64,000 bases of DNA, from the NCBI GenBank assembly GCA_902780495.1, contig CACZFM010000011.1:1-64000 (forward strand). Direction: 5' to 3'. Positions 11,201 to 20,703 of this stretch are shown here, piece by piece. This DNA comes from an uncultured Bacteroidales bacterium (GTDB lineage: Bacteria > Bacteroidota > Bacteroidia > Bacteroidales > Paludibacteraceae). A program made the translations under genes and the position numbers. Each line of letters starts with the position of its first letter. The first letter of the stretch is position 1. The notes under the pieces were generated by a model. That model did no database searches, had not been told where the DNA came from, and saw only the letters and a list, made by a program, of their open reading frames with translations.

Positions 11201-12421
11201 GTTTTTCGTCTCACCCTTGATACGCAGATTTCGGTATGTGTAACCCTTGTATACCAACGATGTGATGTGTAGTAGTCCTTGGGCGGCAAGAGGTTGGTCT
11301 TTCTGTAAGCGAGCGGAAGCGGTGGTTTTGAAAGAGATGGTACCGAAACCCGCATTGGGAAGGAGCCCGCCAAGACGGAAACGTCTGGTGGAGATCTCGC
11401 CCGTAAAGCGTATGTCGCGGAACGTGGTATCTGCCGACAAAGTGCCGAGAGTGGTCAGGGTACCTAAACGAGTCACGAAAGCCCCATGCAAGTGCAAATC
11501 GTCCAATGTTCCGCTTAGCAGTCCGTGGTAATGCATGTCTCCTAATGTGCCTAAATAATCAGGAAGGGTCACGGGATGATGGTATATATCTGATAGGAAA
11601 CAAGATAGCAATTGGCGGTTGCAGAACAGGTCTTGACAATTGACTACCACATTGGTTTGTTGCAAATGCAATGGGTCCCGCACGGCTAATGTCCCTAACA
11701 GCAGGCGTTGGTTGCGGTAGGTCACTTCTAAATGGTCTGCAAAGACGGAATCTATATCACCGTGAAACTCTGCTTTCACCGTGGCATCTACATCTTTTAG
11801 TGCGGCTTGTAGCCTTAGTCCTACCAACTGAGCAGAAAGAGAATCATTGCCTACATATGGTAGCCGTACATCGGCATCCAGTCCGCGGAGTATTACATCA
11901 TTGCCTGATGGAACATGCTGATATCGCACTCGTGCCCCTGTAACGGTTATTTTCTCAAACGAAAGTGGCATGGGGAGTTGGGTAGGGACGGTGTCTTCTG
12001 AGGCAAACGTACGCAATAGGAAATCAATATTGGTGGATGCAGTGTCTTGACGGAGAGACAGATAGGGCTCTGTCACTTCTATTTTTGGGAAACGAAGACG
12101 ATCTTCTTCAATGGCAAATGGGTCAAACTCCACCGATAGATAGGGCACATAGAGCAGTGTGTCACCGGCTTGGTCGGATAAATAGACTCCTTCTACATCC
12201 AATGTGTGGAGTGGCTTGAAATGCACACGGTCAATGTGGGCATCTACGCCCAAACCGCGGGATAGCTCTTCGGTCAGCAGCGAAATGATAGCTGTCTGTA
12301 CACGTGCAGAACGGGCTAACATCAAAAGTCCGCCTGCGACCATAATAGTGCAGGTCAGTAGAACAATTCCTATGTATGCTATTCGCTTCACCGCGGTTTT
12401 TGCTTGTCCGTTTAAGCCCAT
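8207..12421 (-). CDS. tamB: TamB-family translocation/assembly protein
   Basis: About 1404 aa from ATG 12421. An upstream in-frame ATG at 12469 is rejected because the promoter -7 box (12439-12446) lies inside that extension. One N-terminal membrane segment (about 13-35) precedes AsmA/TamB-like beta-helical repeats, and the DUF490 domain occupies the last 350 residues ([41 protein letters not shown]). TamB spans the periplasm and helps move lipids or outer-membrane proteins to the outer membrane. The partner Omp85 gene usually found near it in Bacteroidota is not in view. Confidence 0.9.
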   Translation of the reverse strand: MGLNGQAKTAVKRIAYIGIVLLTCTIMVAGGLLMLARSARVQTAIISLLTEELSRGLGVDAHIDRVHFKPLHTLDVEGVYLSDQAGDTLLYVPYLSVEFDPFAIEEDRLRFPKIEVTEPYLSLRQDTASTNIDFLLRTFASEDTVPTQLPMPLSFEKITVTGARVRYQHVPSGNDVILRGLDADVRLPYVGNDSLSAQLVGLRLQAALKDVDATVKAEFHGDIDSVFADHLEVTYRNQRLLLGTLAVRDPLHLQQTNVVVNCQDLFCNRQLLSCFLSDIYHHPVTLPDYLGTLGDMHYHGLLSGTLDDLHLHGAFVTRLGTLTTLGTLSADTTFRDIRFTGEISTRRFRLGGLLPNAGFGTISFKTTASARLQKDQPLAAQGLLHITSLVYKGYTYRNLRIKGETKNNIFHGSVDIADPNLTLSLQGTMNFSSTDPWAEVALQLDHLRLHELHLYDNCRDEDAHCRMRLTFGSDGQSGTWIDRSDGQLYIDSLYITNFGEELRMKSFLLKWNENNRKVSLVLLSDFLNAGISGNFQWSTLGTTMARFAHELFPKFLPKPAVSSAANDIDFYFYFRNLDAICRICGLQMHVANSPTVKGFIHESERQYDLQCFVPTIENNNAAWQNLTLSLRQRNKEALMAISCLEHTINLDSTQLRLGDIGFRLTAVAQRDSVYTALHFGNTDAEHQDAEILVNAHLGRYHQKPLYSVHVCPSVFYLRDTAWTLADSHIEYCLADTTLSVEHFAMQTLSGTQFMRANGIASMRETDSIRVDLNNFDLEYFLQYVGLQKTISIKGLVSGWATLYSLFRAPMFEANLCIPDARLNDVSLGDVCATATLDEAHEHILIEGNAIENGRRVAHVDGNVIPTDKYWELYIHADSANLAFINFWTDGILEDIEGRGYGNIHVFGKRLDTWVTAKAYAKDAALTIPFTGARYYFSDSVTLDTTHIAFDNIRIRDKEGHRGVINGRLEHDRFKDFRFNIRGNFQDLLALDIPYSSQAMFYGKAYASGSVDVHGDESMTDINISAATRGKTDFYLCVATASDARDNSFINFVNPEEKKKPVRDVPIAVEPAKFRLSLGIEATPDAQVHILLDPHTGDGIIGRGEGILRLTMNGGGDIGLFGSYSLLSGTFSYAIGNIIRRDFAIAEGSSISWGGNPMTPVLNVKAIYRLTASLKDLFGSDITNLATNRTSVPVECILNISDKLFDPTLRFGIELPQSDEAVASQVKAIINTDEMLMRQVVYLLVFNRFFTPEYLQANSSQSTNSTYSLLSSTVTGQINQWLSKLTDIVSVGFNVRSDGEGANASQEYETQFQIHPVNRLSINGNFGYRYNDLSNRPFFGDVDIEYQLTSNGKLRARAFTHTVDKYSLKQANTVQGIGLVFRHDFNWGDARRKRQAKRQQETEKQ

Positions 12422-12438
12422 TACTCCAATATAGCAGG

Positions 12439-12470
12439 CAAAGGTACTGCTTTTTGAGAATATATGCAAG
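12439..12470 (-). promoter_or_regulatory. Promoter of tamB
   Basis: On the minus strand CTTG at 12470-12467 and TACCTTTG at 12446-12439, spaced 20 nt. The -7 box ends only 17 nt before the tamB start codon, so the leader is very short. Confidence 0.8.
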
Positions 12471-12538
12471 AAATGTGCCTGTTTTTTTATGGGTAAAGGG
12501 TGTATTTATGTGTTTTTCTCACTTTTCTGCAAAAAAGA

Positions 12539-12570
12539 CTTGCACAATCGAAAAAAAAGTAGTATCTTTG
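12539..12570 (+). promoter_or_regulatory. Promoter of the dapB-lepB operon
   Basis: CTTG at 12539-12542 and TATCTTTG at 12563-12570 with 20 nt between. It lies 44 nt upstream of the dapB start and is divergent from the tamB promoter. Confidence 0.8.
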
Positions 12571-12614
12571 CAGGCTTTTTATGGATTGTTTGTAAGGGTG
12601 AGTATAAGGTAAGT

Positions 12615-13262
12615 ATGAAGATTGCACTTATTGGATACGGAAAGATGGGGCACATGCTGGAGCAGATTGCCCTTGGGAGGGGACATGAAGTGGTCTGTAC
12701 GCTTGATGTGGATACACCGTCGGCAGTATGGGATTCTTCTGCGTTTCTGGGTGCGGATGTGGCGATTGAGTTCACGGCACCTGCCGCTGCAGAACAGAAT
12801 ATCCGTCGTGCTTTGCAGAGAGGGATTCCGGTTGTGTCAGGGACAACGGGATGGGTGATTCCGGATGACCTTCGGGCAGCACAAATAGCGGGGAAGTGGG
12901 TGTGGAAAAGTAACTTCTCTGTCGGGGTTAATGTTTTCTTCGAACTCAATAGGCAGTTGGCACTTCTCTTAAAACCCTATGGATATCTTCCTGACATCGA
13001 GGAGATACATCATATCCATAAATTAGACAAACCAAGCGGAACGGCCAAGACCTTGCAGGAAGATATCCTTTCCGCGGGAGGACAGAAAGTGGCCGTTCGC
13101 AGTATCCGCGAGGGAGAAGTTCCTGGTACGCACACTGTCACATGGGATTCTCCGGAAGATACAATCCGTATTCAACACATTGCCAAAGGACGGCAAGGTT
13201 TCGCGCTCGGAGCCGTCTTGGAAGCGGAAAAATTAGTAAATAAGAGAAAAAACAATGGATAA
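12615..13262 (+). CDS. dapB: 4-hydroxy-tetrahydrodipicolinate reductase
   Basis: Catalyses the NAD(P)H-dependent reduction step of lysine and diaminopimelate synthesis in the cytosol. 215 aa from ATG 12615 (MKIALIGYGKMG, the Rossmann nucleotide loop). An upstream frame to 12489 is promoter DNA. The active-site stretch EIHHIHKLDKPSGTA (about 137-151) holds the catalytic His and Lys plus the GTA substrate loop. Shorter than the E. coli enzyme (273 aa), as usual in Bacteroidota. Its stop overlaps the lepB start by 8 nt. Confidence 0.95.
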   Translation: MKIALIGYGKMGHMLEQIALGRGHEVVCTLDVDTPSAVWDSSAFLGADVAIEFTAPAAAEQNIRRALQRGIPVVSGTTGWVIPDDLRAAQIAGKWVWKSNFSVGVNVFFELNRQLALLLKPYGYLPDIEEIHHIHKLDKPSGTAKTLQEDILSAGGQKVAVRSIREGEVPGTHTVTWDSPEDTIRIQHIAKGRQGFALGAVLEAEKLVNKRKNNG

Positions 13263-14625
13263 ACAATCAACGAATACACTGAAAGAAAAACTTGCATCTG
13301 TTCCGCGTAGCGGACGGATTCGTGCCGCCGTATGGGGGCTGCTCTACGTGCTGTTTGTACTTTGGGTGGCTTGGGGAGACTGGGCATCGCTTGGATGGCT
13401 TGCTTTGCTTCCTCTGGTGTTGGATGCTTTCACCACCAAGTTTATTCCTTGGTCTTGGTGGCGTAAGTACAAACAGACCAATCCTTTGCTTTATACTGTG
13501 TGTTCGTGGGTGGATGCCCTCGTATTCGCTCTGGTAGCAGTCTATTTTATCAATCTGTATTTCTTTCAAAACTATCAGATACCCTCTTCTTCTTTGGAGA
13601 AAAGTCTCCGTGTGGGGGATTTCCTCTTTGTTAGCAAGATGAGTTATGGTGCTCGTGTGCCGAATACACCGCTTTCCATGCCTTTGGTGCAGCACACTTT
13701 CCCTGCTTTGCTGGGAGGAGGGAAAAGTTATATTGATCGTCCGCAGTGGGCGTACAAGCGTCTCCGTGGTTGGGATCATCCGGCAAAGGGTGACATCGTG
13801 GTTTTCAATTTCCCTGCCGGTGACACGGTTTGTTCTATGGTATCCAATCCGGACTTCTACACCTTGTGTTATTACTATGGCAGGCAACAAGTCTTGCATC
13901 ATAAGGAGGCATTTGGAGATATCCTTGTCCGTCCTGTAGATCGTCGTGAAAATTATGTCAAACGTTGCGTAGGCGAACCGGGAGATAGCCTCAAAGTGGT
14001 GGATAATGTTGTCTATACCCGTACTGCTACCACAGATTGGCAACCAGAGCCTTCTCGTGAAGGGGTGCAACTCAACTATCTGGTGCAGACAGATGGATAT
14101 GTGTTTTCCGATCGTTATCTTACCAAACTGGGTATCAATCGTGACGACCGTCAGCGGGTGGGGGATTGTGTATGGCATTTCCCGCTTACAGAGGCTATGC
14201 GCCTTGAATTGGCCGCAAATCCGCATATTGTGCAAATGGAAGTTGAGTCGCCCGAAGCAGCGGGCGCAGTCTATCCCTTAGGGCACAACGATTGGTCGCG
14301 TGATAATTATGGACCGATCTATCTCCCTTGCAAAGGAGAGACGTTGCAGATATCGGATGAGAACTATCATATCTACAAACGTATAGCTTGGGCATACGAA
14401 CATCAGCCAATGAAAGTAGGACAACCATATACTTTCCGGATGGATTATTTCTGGATGATGGGTGACAACCGTCACAACTCTGCGGACTCTCGCGCATGGG
14501 GTTTTGTGCCGGAGGATCACATTGTGGGACGACCTGTTTTTATCTGGCTCAGCTTGGAAAAAGATATGCCTTGGTTTGGCGGACGAATCCGTTGGAATCG
14601 TTTGGGTAAACCGGCTGCAAAATAA
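13255..14625 (+). CDS. lepB: Signal peptidase I
   Basis: Membrane serine protease that removes signal peptides from exported proteins. 456 aa, the long Bacteroidota form. Two or three N-terminal membrane segments (about 24-60 and 82-104) precede the catalytic Ser in IPSSSLEKSL (Ser113) and the general-base Lys in NYVKRCVGEPGD (Lys236). The C-terminal box GDNRHNSADSRAWGFVP is intact. The catalytic box carries Leu where Met is commoner. Its start overlaps dapB by 8 nt and the next gene begins 6 nt after its stop. Confidence 0.95.
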   Translation: MDKQSTNTLKEKLASVPRSGRIRAAVWGLLYVLFVLWVAWGDWASLGWLALLPLVLDAFTTKFIPWSWWRKYKQTNPLLYTVCSWVDALVFALVAVYFINLYFFQNYQIPSSSLEKSLRVGDFLFVSKMSYGARVPNTPLSMPLVQHTFPALLGGGKSYIDRPQWAYKRLRGWDHPAKGDIVVFNFPAGDTVCSMVSNPDFYTLCYYYGRQQVLHHKEAFGDILVRPVDRRENYVKRCVGEPGDSLKVVDNVVYTRTATTDWQPEPSREGVQLNYLVQTDGYVFSDRYLTKLGINRDDRQRVGDCVWHFPLTEAMRLELAANPHIVQMEVESPEAAGAVYPLGHNDWSRDNYGPIYLPCKGETLQISDENYHIYKRIAWAYEHQPMKVGQPYTFRMDYFWMMGDNRHNSADSRAWGFVPEDHIVGRPVFIWLSLEKDMPWFGGRIRWNRLGKPAAK

Positions 14626-14631
14626 GGGGGA

Positions 14632-15258
14632 ATGAGTACGAACAGCATCATATTGCCTACTGCCTATCTGGGGCCTGTTGCCTACTACCGTCGTTGGTGG
14701 CAGGCGGAGAGAGTTGAGGTGGAGCAGTGGGAGACGTTCCCCAAACGAACCTATAGGAATCGCTGTCGTATAGCCGGAGTCAATGGACCACAGTTGCTTA
14801 CCATCCCCGTGGAGAAGTGTGACCACCATCAGTTGACCAAGGATGTCAGGATTTCCTACTGCACTCCGTGGCAACAGCAGCATTGGATGGCACTTCGCAG
14901 TGCCTATGAGCATACGCCTTATTTCGAGTATTTCGAAGACGCGTTTCGCCCGTGCTATGAAACACAAGTGGATTATTTGTTGGATTGGAACGAATGTTTG
15001 CAGGATAAAGTACAGCAAGTGTTCTGTTTGTCTCACCGGTCTCTTGATACACTTTCGGTGGTTACACGTACTACCACTTGGGTTGCTCCTGTTCCCGAAA
15101 CGGTTTGGAACGATGATACGGAGGAGTTTGAACCCTATTATCAAGTCTTTTCCGACCGTCAGGGTTTTCGACCTAATCTTAGCATTGTCGATTTGTTGTT
15201 CAATATGGGACCGGAAAGTATGTTGTATTTGACAAAACAGGGAAAAAGAGAAAAATGA
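14632..15258 (+). CDS. WbqC-family protein
   Basis: 208 aa, matching the WbqC family over its full length (LPTAYLGPVAYYRRW near the start, RNRCRI, LTIPVEK, ISYCTPWQQQHW). Members are found in polysaccharide clusters and next to lepB in Bacteroidota, but the reaction is not established. A 4-nt ATGA overlap couples it to ilvE. Confidence 0.85.
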   Translation: MSTNSIILPTAYLGPVAYYRRWWQAERVEVEQWETFPKRTYRNRCRIAGVNGPQLLTIPVEKCDHHQLTKDVRISYCTPWQQQHWMALRSAYEHTPYFEYFEDAFRPCYETQVDYLLDWNECLQDKVQQVFCLSHRSLDTLSVVTRTTTWVAPVPETVWNDDTEEFEPYYQVFSDRQGFRPNLSIVDLLFNMGPESMLYLTKQGKREK

Positions 15259-16427
15259 AATATATAGATTGGCATAGATTGGGTTTCCACCTCACAGAAA
15301 CGGACTATATTGTTCGTTCTGCTTTCCATGGGGAATGGCAGGATGGACAATTGGTTGGAGAGTGGCAGGAACCTTACGCTACTAAAGACAAATATATCCG
15401 TTTGCATCTTTCGGCAACGTGCCTGCAGTATGGACAGGAAGCTTTTGAGGGGCTCAAGGCCTTCCCTGGTGTGGACGGCAAAATTCGCATCTTCCGTTGG
15501 CAGGAGAATGCAAAGCGGCTGCAGCGTTCTGCTGAAGCACTTAAGATGGCAGCTCCGCCTGTTGATTTATTTGGTCGTGCGGTCCGTCTGGCGTTGGAGA
15601 GGAATATTGCTTTTGTGCCGCCTTATGAGACGGGGGCAACGCTCTATTTCCGTCCCTTGCTCATTGGCACTACTCCGCGATTAGGGGTTGGACCGGGCAC
15701 GGATTTTGAACTGGTCATTATTCCGAGTCCCATAGGTCCTTACTACCAGTCGCCTGATGGGGATACGCTGGCGATGGAGCCTGCGCATTGCACGACGTTC
15801 ATCGTTAATCGCCATATTGACCGTGCAGCGCCTTTCGGAACGGGACAATTCAAGGTGGGCGGTAATTATGCGGCTTCGTTCCGTGCTACCGAGGCTGCGC
15901 ACCTGCTGGGATATGATTGTCTTTTCTTGGACAGTCGGTATCACCGCTATATAGACGAATGTAGTGCTGCCAATTTTATTGGTATCCAAACGCACACGCA
16001 GCCTGATGGAACGGCTGAAACGCTCTATCTCACTCCGCGTAGCACGGCCATTTTGCCAAGTATCACGAATCATTCGCTTATGACGCTTGCTCGTGACATG
16101 GGGATGCGTGTTGTGCGGCGGCGCATTCGATTGGAAGAACTTGCTGGTATGCAGGAGGCCGCTGCATGTGGAACGGCGTGTGTCATCTCGCCGATTGACA
16201 AAGTTATTGACCCTGATAATAATCGTACCTATTGCTTTTCCGACCGGCCGGGTCCTGTGCTTAGTTCACTTTACAAAGCCTTGCAGGATATCCAGTATGG
16301 ACGTGCCCGCGACCGCCATAAGTGGTGTACGGTTATTGATAATACAAAACAGAACAAACATTTAATTAACCCTAATATTAACTCAAAAACATTATCAACA
16401 TGTTCAAAAGTCACCCTAAAGGACTAA
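15255..16427 (+). CDS. ilvE: Branched-chain amino acid aminotransferase with read-through tail
   Basis: PLP-dependent transaminase interconverting Leu, Ile and Val with their 2-oxo acids. 390 aa. The PLP lysine is in GTGQFKVGGNYAAS (Lys200). The family normally ends near residue 360 (IQYGRARDRHKWCTVI). Here about 29 extra residues rich in Asn, Lys, Ser and Thr run on and overlap the next gene by 28 nt. The tail reads like translated leader sequence of the transporter gene, suggesting loss of the original stop. Confidence 0.93.
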   Translation: MKYIDWHRLGFHLTETDYIVRSAFHGEWQDGQLVGEWQEPYATKDKYIRLHLSATCLQYGQEAFEGLKAFPGVDGKIRIFRWQENAKRLQRSAEALKMAAPPVDLFGRAVRLALERNIAFVPPYETGATLYFRPLLIGTTPRLGVGPGTDFELVIIPSPIGPYYQSPDGDTLAMEPAHCTTFIVNRHIDRAAPFGTGQFKVGGNYAASFRATEAAHLLGYDCLFLDSRYHRYIDECSAANFIGIQTHTQPDGTAETLYLTPRSTAILPSITNHSLMTLARDMGMRVVRRRIRLEELAGMQEAAACGTACVISPIDKVIDPDNNRTYCFSDRPGPVLSSLYKALQDIQYGRARDRHKWCTVIDNTKQNKHLINPNINSKTLSTCSKVTLKD

Positions 16428-17974
16428 TTCCTGCCGCGCTGGCAAACATGGGCGAGCGCTTTGGTTATTACATCATGAACGCAGTGCTGCTGCTGTTTCT
16501 CGTTAGTAAATTCGGTTTGCCGGACGGCGTTGCCGGTCTGATTTACTCGGTATTTTACTTCGGTATCTATGTTCTCAGTCTTGTGGGAGGTATCATTGCC
16601 GATCGCACCCAGAATTACAACAAAACAATTCAATGGGGACTGATTATCATGTCGTTGGGCTATGTGTGCCTTGCTTTGCCTTTATTCTCTGGCGATTTGA
16701 ATGCTGGTGGTGAGTGGTGGACTATCTTGATTTTCACATGCGTTGCCTTGTTGATGATTGCTTTCGGTAATGGTTTGTTCAAGGGAAACTTGCAAGCTAT
16801 TGTGGGCAAAATGTATGATGAATTGGAAGCGGAAGCTGCCAAAGAAGGACCTGATGCATTGAAAGTGGCACAGGAAAAACGGGACTCAGGATTCCAGATT
16901 TTCTATGTCTTCATCAATATCGGTGGACTCATCGCACCGTTTGTGGCTCCTTTGCTCCGTCAATGGTGGCTCAATAAGCATCATTTTGTTTACAATGCGG
17001 ATATGGCTTCTTTGGCACACCAGTATTTGTTGGATGGTCAAATGACGCAGAAGTTCCAGGAAACCATGCAGGCTGCTGTCCAGGCAGGTTACAACTTCAC
17101 AGATCATATCACCTTCTGTCAGGACTACATTACGGTTTTTAATACCGGTATCCACTATTCGTTCATCGCTTCTGTTTTGGCAATGGTTATCTCTCTGGTT
17201 ATTTTCTTGATGACCAAACGTATGTTCCCGCAACCGGCAAAGAAAGAAGCTACGCAAGTGCAGGAATATACTGCAGAGGAGAAAAAGGCGATGGCTACTG
17301 AAATCAAACAGCGTATGGCTGCCTTGTTTGCCGTATTGGGTATTGCTATTTTCTTCTGGCTCTCATTCCACCAGAATGGTCAGTCTCTCAGTGTCTTTGC
17401 GCGAGACTTCATTAAAACCGATAGCATCGCCCCTGAAATATGGCAGGCTTTGAATCCTTTCTTCGTGATTGTTCTTACGCCCGTTATTATGTGGTTGTTT
17501 GGCTGGTTGGCTCGTCAGGGAAAGAGTATCTCTACTCCGCGTAAGATTGCTCTTGGTATGGCTATAGCAGGCTGTGCTTATCTCTTCCTTATGATTGTTT
17601 CCATGGTGGCTGGTTGGCCTTCTGGCACTGATTTCCGTGCAATGAACGCCGAGGAATTGGCAACTGCAGGATTGAGCAAGTCTGGTCCTTGGGTACTGCT
17701 CGTTACTTATTTCTTCCTCACGGTGGCAGAGTTGTTTATTTCTCCGCTGGGCTTGTCTTTCGTGTCGAAAGTGGCTCCGCGTCACATGGTTGGTCTCTGC
17801 CAGGGCTTGTGGTTGGGTGCAACCGCTATTGGCAATCTCTTTATTTGGGTAGGTCCTGTTATGTACAACGCTTGGCCTATTCAGTATTGTTGGCTGGTAT
17901 TCCTTGTTATCTGCCTCGTCAGCATGGGCGTTATGCTGGGTATGGTCAAATGGCTTGAAAAGGTTGCTTGTTGA
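16400..17974 (+). CDS. POT-family proton-coupled oligopeptide transporter
   Basis: 524 aa, a polytopic inner-membrane protein of the PTR2/POT family that imports di- and tripeptides with protons. The N-terminal signature NMGERFGYYIMNAVLLLFL carries the ERFxYY motif. YNKTIQWGLIIMSLGY and GNGLFKGNLQAIVGKMY are the second PTR2 signature region. Hydrophilic inserts at about 135-160 and 270-300 are usual. Its start lies inside the extended ilvE frame. Confidence 0.93.
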   Translation: MFKSHPKGLIPAALANMGERFGYYIMNAVLLLFLVSKFGLPDGVAGLIYSVFYFGIYVLSLVGGIIADRTQNYNKTIQWGLIIMSLGYVCLALPLFSGDLNAGGEWWTILIFTCVALLMIAFGNGLFKGNLQAIVGKMYDELEAEAAKEGPDALKVAQEKRDSGFQIFYVFINIGGLIAPFVAPLLRQWWLNKHHFVYNADMASLAHQYLLDGQMTQKFQETMQAAVQAGYNFTDHITFCQDYITVFNTGIHYSFIASVLAMVISLVIFLMTKRMFPQPAKKEATQVQEYTAEEKKAMATEIKQRMAALFAVLGIAIFFWLSFHQNGQSLSVFARDFIKTDSIAPEIWQALNPFFVIVLTPVIMWLFGWLARQGKSISTPRKIALGMAIAGCAYLFLMIVSMVAGWPSGTDFRAMNAEELATAGLSKSGPWVLLVTYFFLTVAELFISPLGLSFVSKVAPRHMVGLCQGLWLGATAIGNLFIWVGPVMYNAWPIQYCWLVFLVICLVSMGVMLGMVKWLEKVAC

Positions 17975-17976
17975 TT

Positions 17977-18591
17977 ATGAAGGATATATTGAATAAAATA
18001 GGTGATTACATCGAGTCTCTGGAGCAGCGTATTGCTGTTCTGGAGACCTGGACTGAAAAAGTTGCCCGGTTGGAGGCTCGCATTGAGGAGTTGGAAGCAA
18101 AGATCACTGAACTTGCGGAGCGTCCCGAAGTGGACCCTGCTCCTGTTGTCGAACCTGAGCAGCCTGTGGAAACTGTGCCCGAGCCCGTAGTGGAATCGGA
18201 AGAGGAACCCGCTCCTGTTGCTGAGCCAGAACTCGTTGTGGAACCGGAATCGGTTGTGGAGGCAGAACATGAGGCTATTCCCGAACCCGTCGTCGAACCC
18301 GTCGTTGAACCTGCTCCGGAACCTGCTGCTCCCCATATACCGGTGCAGACTTCGTTGTTTGGCGCACCTGTGCAGGATATCAGGAAGGCGATTTCGTTGG
18401 GCGATCGTTTCCTCTTTCAGCGCGAACTCTTTGGTGGTAGTGCCGAACGTATGCAGAAAACATTGGATGCTCTCAACGCCCTTGGGTCTTTTGCGGAAGC
18501 CGAGCAATATGTTCATGCCAATTTCCAATGGGATCGCGAGAGCGCTTCCTACGAACTCTTCATCGCTGTTCTTAAACGTCGCTTTGCCTGA
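17977..18591 (+). CDS. Coiled-coil, Pro/Glu/Val-rich protein of unknown function
   Basis: 204 aa from ATG 17977, 2 nt after the transporter stop; a TTG at 17968 would overlap it. Residues about 5-48 are a coiled coil (ESLEQRIAVLETWTEKVARL). Residues 50-125 are a low-complexity Pro/Glu/Val linker (EPVVEPVVEPAPEP). A folded C-terminal part begins GDRFLFQRELFGGSAERM and ends FIAVLKRRFA. I recall this C-terminal block in uncharacterised Bacteroidota proteins. No function is assigned. Its stop overlaps rsmI by 1 nt. Confidence 0.8.
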   Translation: MKDILNKIGDYIESLEQRIAVLETWTEKVARLEARIEELEAKITELAERPEVDPAPVVEPEQPVETVPEPVVESEEEPAPVAEPELVVEPESVVEAEHEAIPEPVVEPVVEPAPEPAAPHIPVQTSLFGAPVQDIRKAISLGDRFLFQRELFGGSAERMQKTLDALNALGSFAEAEQYVHANFQWDRESASYELFIAVLKRRFA

Positions 18592-19259
18592 TGCTTTATG
18601 TCGTTCCCACACCGGTAGGCAATTTGGAGGACATTACCTTTCGTGCGCTGCGTATCCTCAAAGAGGTGTCTCTCATCTTGGCGGAGGATACGCGCACCAC
18701 ATCGGTTCTTCTCCGTCATTACGATATCCATACGCCCTTGCGTTCGCATCATAAGTTCAACGAGCATGCCACCTCTTCTGCCTTGGCGCATGAGATTGCT
18801 GCGGGTCGTGATGTGGCGCTTGTTTCCGATGCGGGTACGCCGGGTATCAGCGATCCGGGTTTTCTCCTCGTCCGTGCTTGTGTGCAATTGGGTGTAGAGG
18901 TGCAGTGCCTGCCTGGTGCCACGGCGTTTGTGCCGGCACTCGTTGATTCGGGACTGCCGTGCGACCGCTTCTATTTCGAAGGCTTCCTTCCACAGAAGAA
19001 AGGACGGCAGACGCGTTTGCAGTTCTTGGCGGAACAGGAGCACACGATGGTTATCTATGAGTCTCCTTTCCGTCTGCTTCGCACGTTACAGCAGTTGGCG
19101 GAGGTGTTAGGGGCGAATCGTCTGGCTTCCGTCAGCCGTGAAATATCGAAACTGCATGAGGACACTCAGCGTGGCACACTTGACGAACTGATACAGCATT
19201 TTCAGCAACAGCCTCCCAAAGGAGAAATAGTACTCATTGTCGATGGCAAACATGAATAA
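18591..19259 (+). CDS. rsmI: 16S rRNA (cytidine-1402-2'-O)-methyltransferase
   Basis: SAM-dependent tetrapyrrole-methylase-fold enzyme that ribose-methylates C1402 in the decoding centre. 222 aa with PTPVGNLEDITFRAL, AEDTRTTSVLLRHY, VALVSDAGTPGISDPG and YFEGFLPQKKGRQTRL, all hallmark RsmI blocks. TGATG overlap with the gene before. Confidence 0.95.
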   Translation: MLYVVPTPVGNLEDITFRALRILKEVSLILAEDTRTTSVLLRHYDIHTPLRSHHKFNEHATSSALAHEIAAGRDVALVSDAGTPGISDPGFLLVRACVQLGVEVQCLPGATAFVPALVDSGLPCDRFYFEGFLPQKKGRQTRLQFLAEQEHTMVIYESPFRLLRTLQQLAEVLGANRLASVSREISKLHEDTQRGTLDELIQHFQQQPPKGEIVLIVDGKHE

Positions 19260-20703
19260 CGCACTTCGGGGATTGGCGAAAGATACGGTTATCTACGGTC
19301 TTTCGTCTATTGTAGGCAAGTTCCTCAACTACTTGTTGGTACCGCTCTATACCTATGTTCTTGCGCAGACCTCCGATTATGGTATTGTCACCAATCTCTA
19401 CGCTTGGACGGCGCTTCTGTTGGTCATCCTCACGTATGGGTTGGAAACGGGTTTCTTCCGGTTTGCCAATAAGGAGGGCTACGACCCGCAATCGGTGTAC
19501 AAAACGTCTTTCTTTACCATTCTTGCCACCTCGTCGCTTTTTGCGTTTGTCTGTGTGGCGTTTCGGCGGCCTTTGGCTTCGGCTCTTGGGTACGCCGACC
19601 ATCCTTCTTTCATCGCTATGATGGCGGTCACGGTGGCGCTGGATGCCTTTGCCTCCATTCCGTTCTCTTATCTGCGTTATCGCAATCGCTCGTTGCTTTT
19701 TGCGGTGATGAAGCTTCTTTTTGTGGTGCTTAACATCGCTTTTAATCTTCTTTTCTTGGTGGTGTTGGGTTATCGCGATGTCACGTATGTTTTCTTGAGC
19801 AATATCCTTGCCACGGCCCTGCAGACGCTCATCCTCGTGCCGCTTACCTTGCCGCGGGGTGGACGTTACTCGTTCCCCTTATTGGGCGAACTCTTGCATT
19901 ATTCGCTTCCTTTGTTGGTCTTGGGCGTAGCGGGTATCATGAATCAGACGCTCGATCGTATCATTTTCCCGTATCTTTATTCGGGCGCGGATGCCCATGA
20001 GCAGTTGGGTATCTACGGCGCTTGTTTCAAGGTGGCGATGGTGATGATGATGTTCACGCAGGCGTTTCGTTATGCCTACGAGCCCTTTGTCTTTGCCAAG
20101 CACAAGGATAGGAACTCTGTGGAGGCGTATGCGGATGCCATGAAGTATTACATCCTCTTTTCTTACCTCATCTTGCTTGCCGTCATTTTCTATTTGGATA
20201 TATTCAAATACATCATCGGCAGTGCCTATTGGAGCGGTCTTGCCATCGTGCCTGTAGTGCTGTGGACCTATGTTTTCCAGGGCGTTTACTTTAACCTCAG
20301 TTTTTGGTACAAACTTACTGACGAAACGCGTTGGGGCGCTTGGTTCTCGCTTATCGGACTGGTCATCACCGTTCTCCTGCAGGTGATTGGTGTTCCGCGT
20401 TTCGGTTATTGGGCATCGTGTGGCAGTAGCCTTGTCTGCTATTTCGTTATCATGTTGCTCAGTTATTTTGTGGGACGTAGCCGCCTCACTATTCCTTACG
20501 ACCTGCGCCGTATAGGGGCATACACATTCCTTACGCTTGTGCTTCTTGCGGTGTATTATCTTTTCCGTCATTGGGCGGACGCTATGTGGCTTTCTATGGC
20601 GTTTGGCACAATCTTACTCCTTATATATATAGTTATACTTGTTAAATTCGATTTCAATGTTCTCAGGTATCGTAGAAGCAATGGCTCAGGTGGTCAGCAT
20701 TGA
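19252..20703 (+). CDS. Polysaccharide flippase (Wzx/MATE-like)
   Basis: 483 aa from ATG 19252; TTG 19237 and ATG 19243 are alternatives that overlap rsmI more. About 12-14 membrane segments with the N-terminal pattern LAKDTVIYGLSSIVGKFLNYLLVPLYTYVL of the oligosaccharide flippase family. Probably moves a lipid-linked glycan or a peptidoglycan-like precursor across the inner membrane. No glycosyltransferase cluster adjoins it. Overlaps ribE by 47 nt. Confidence 0.85.
   Translation: MNNALRGLAKDTVIYGLSSIVGKFLNYLLVPLYTYVLAQTSDYGIVTNLYAWTALLLVILTYGLETGFFRFANKEGYDPQSVYKTSFFTILATSSLFAFVCVAFRRPLASALGYADHPSFIAMMAVTVALDAFASIPFSYLRYRNRSLLFAVMKLLFVVLNIAFNLLFLVVLGYRDVTYVFLSNILATALQTLILVPLTLPRGGRYSFPLLGELLHYSLPLLVLGVAGIMNQTLDRIIFPYLYSGADAHEQLGIYGACFKVAMVMMMFTQAFRYAYEPFVFAKHKDRNSVEAYADAMKYYILFSYLILLAVIFYLDIFKYIIGSAYWSGLAIVPVVLWTYVFQGVYFNLSFWYKLTDETRWGAWFSLIGLVITVLLQVIGVPRFGYWASCGSSLVCYFVIMLLSYFVGRSRLTIPYDLRRIGAYTFLTLVLLAVYYLFRHWADAMWLSMAFGTILLLIYIVILVKFDFNVLRYRRSNGSGGQH

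Noticed and set aside
12422..12469. Earlier start for TamB
   Set aside because: The promoter -7 box lies inside it; the transcript starts too late to include it.
13267..14235. 322-codon minus-strand frame
   Set aside because: Antisense to lepB, which has all catalytic motifs.
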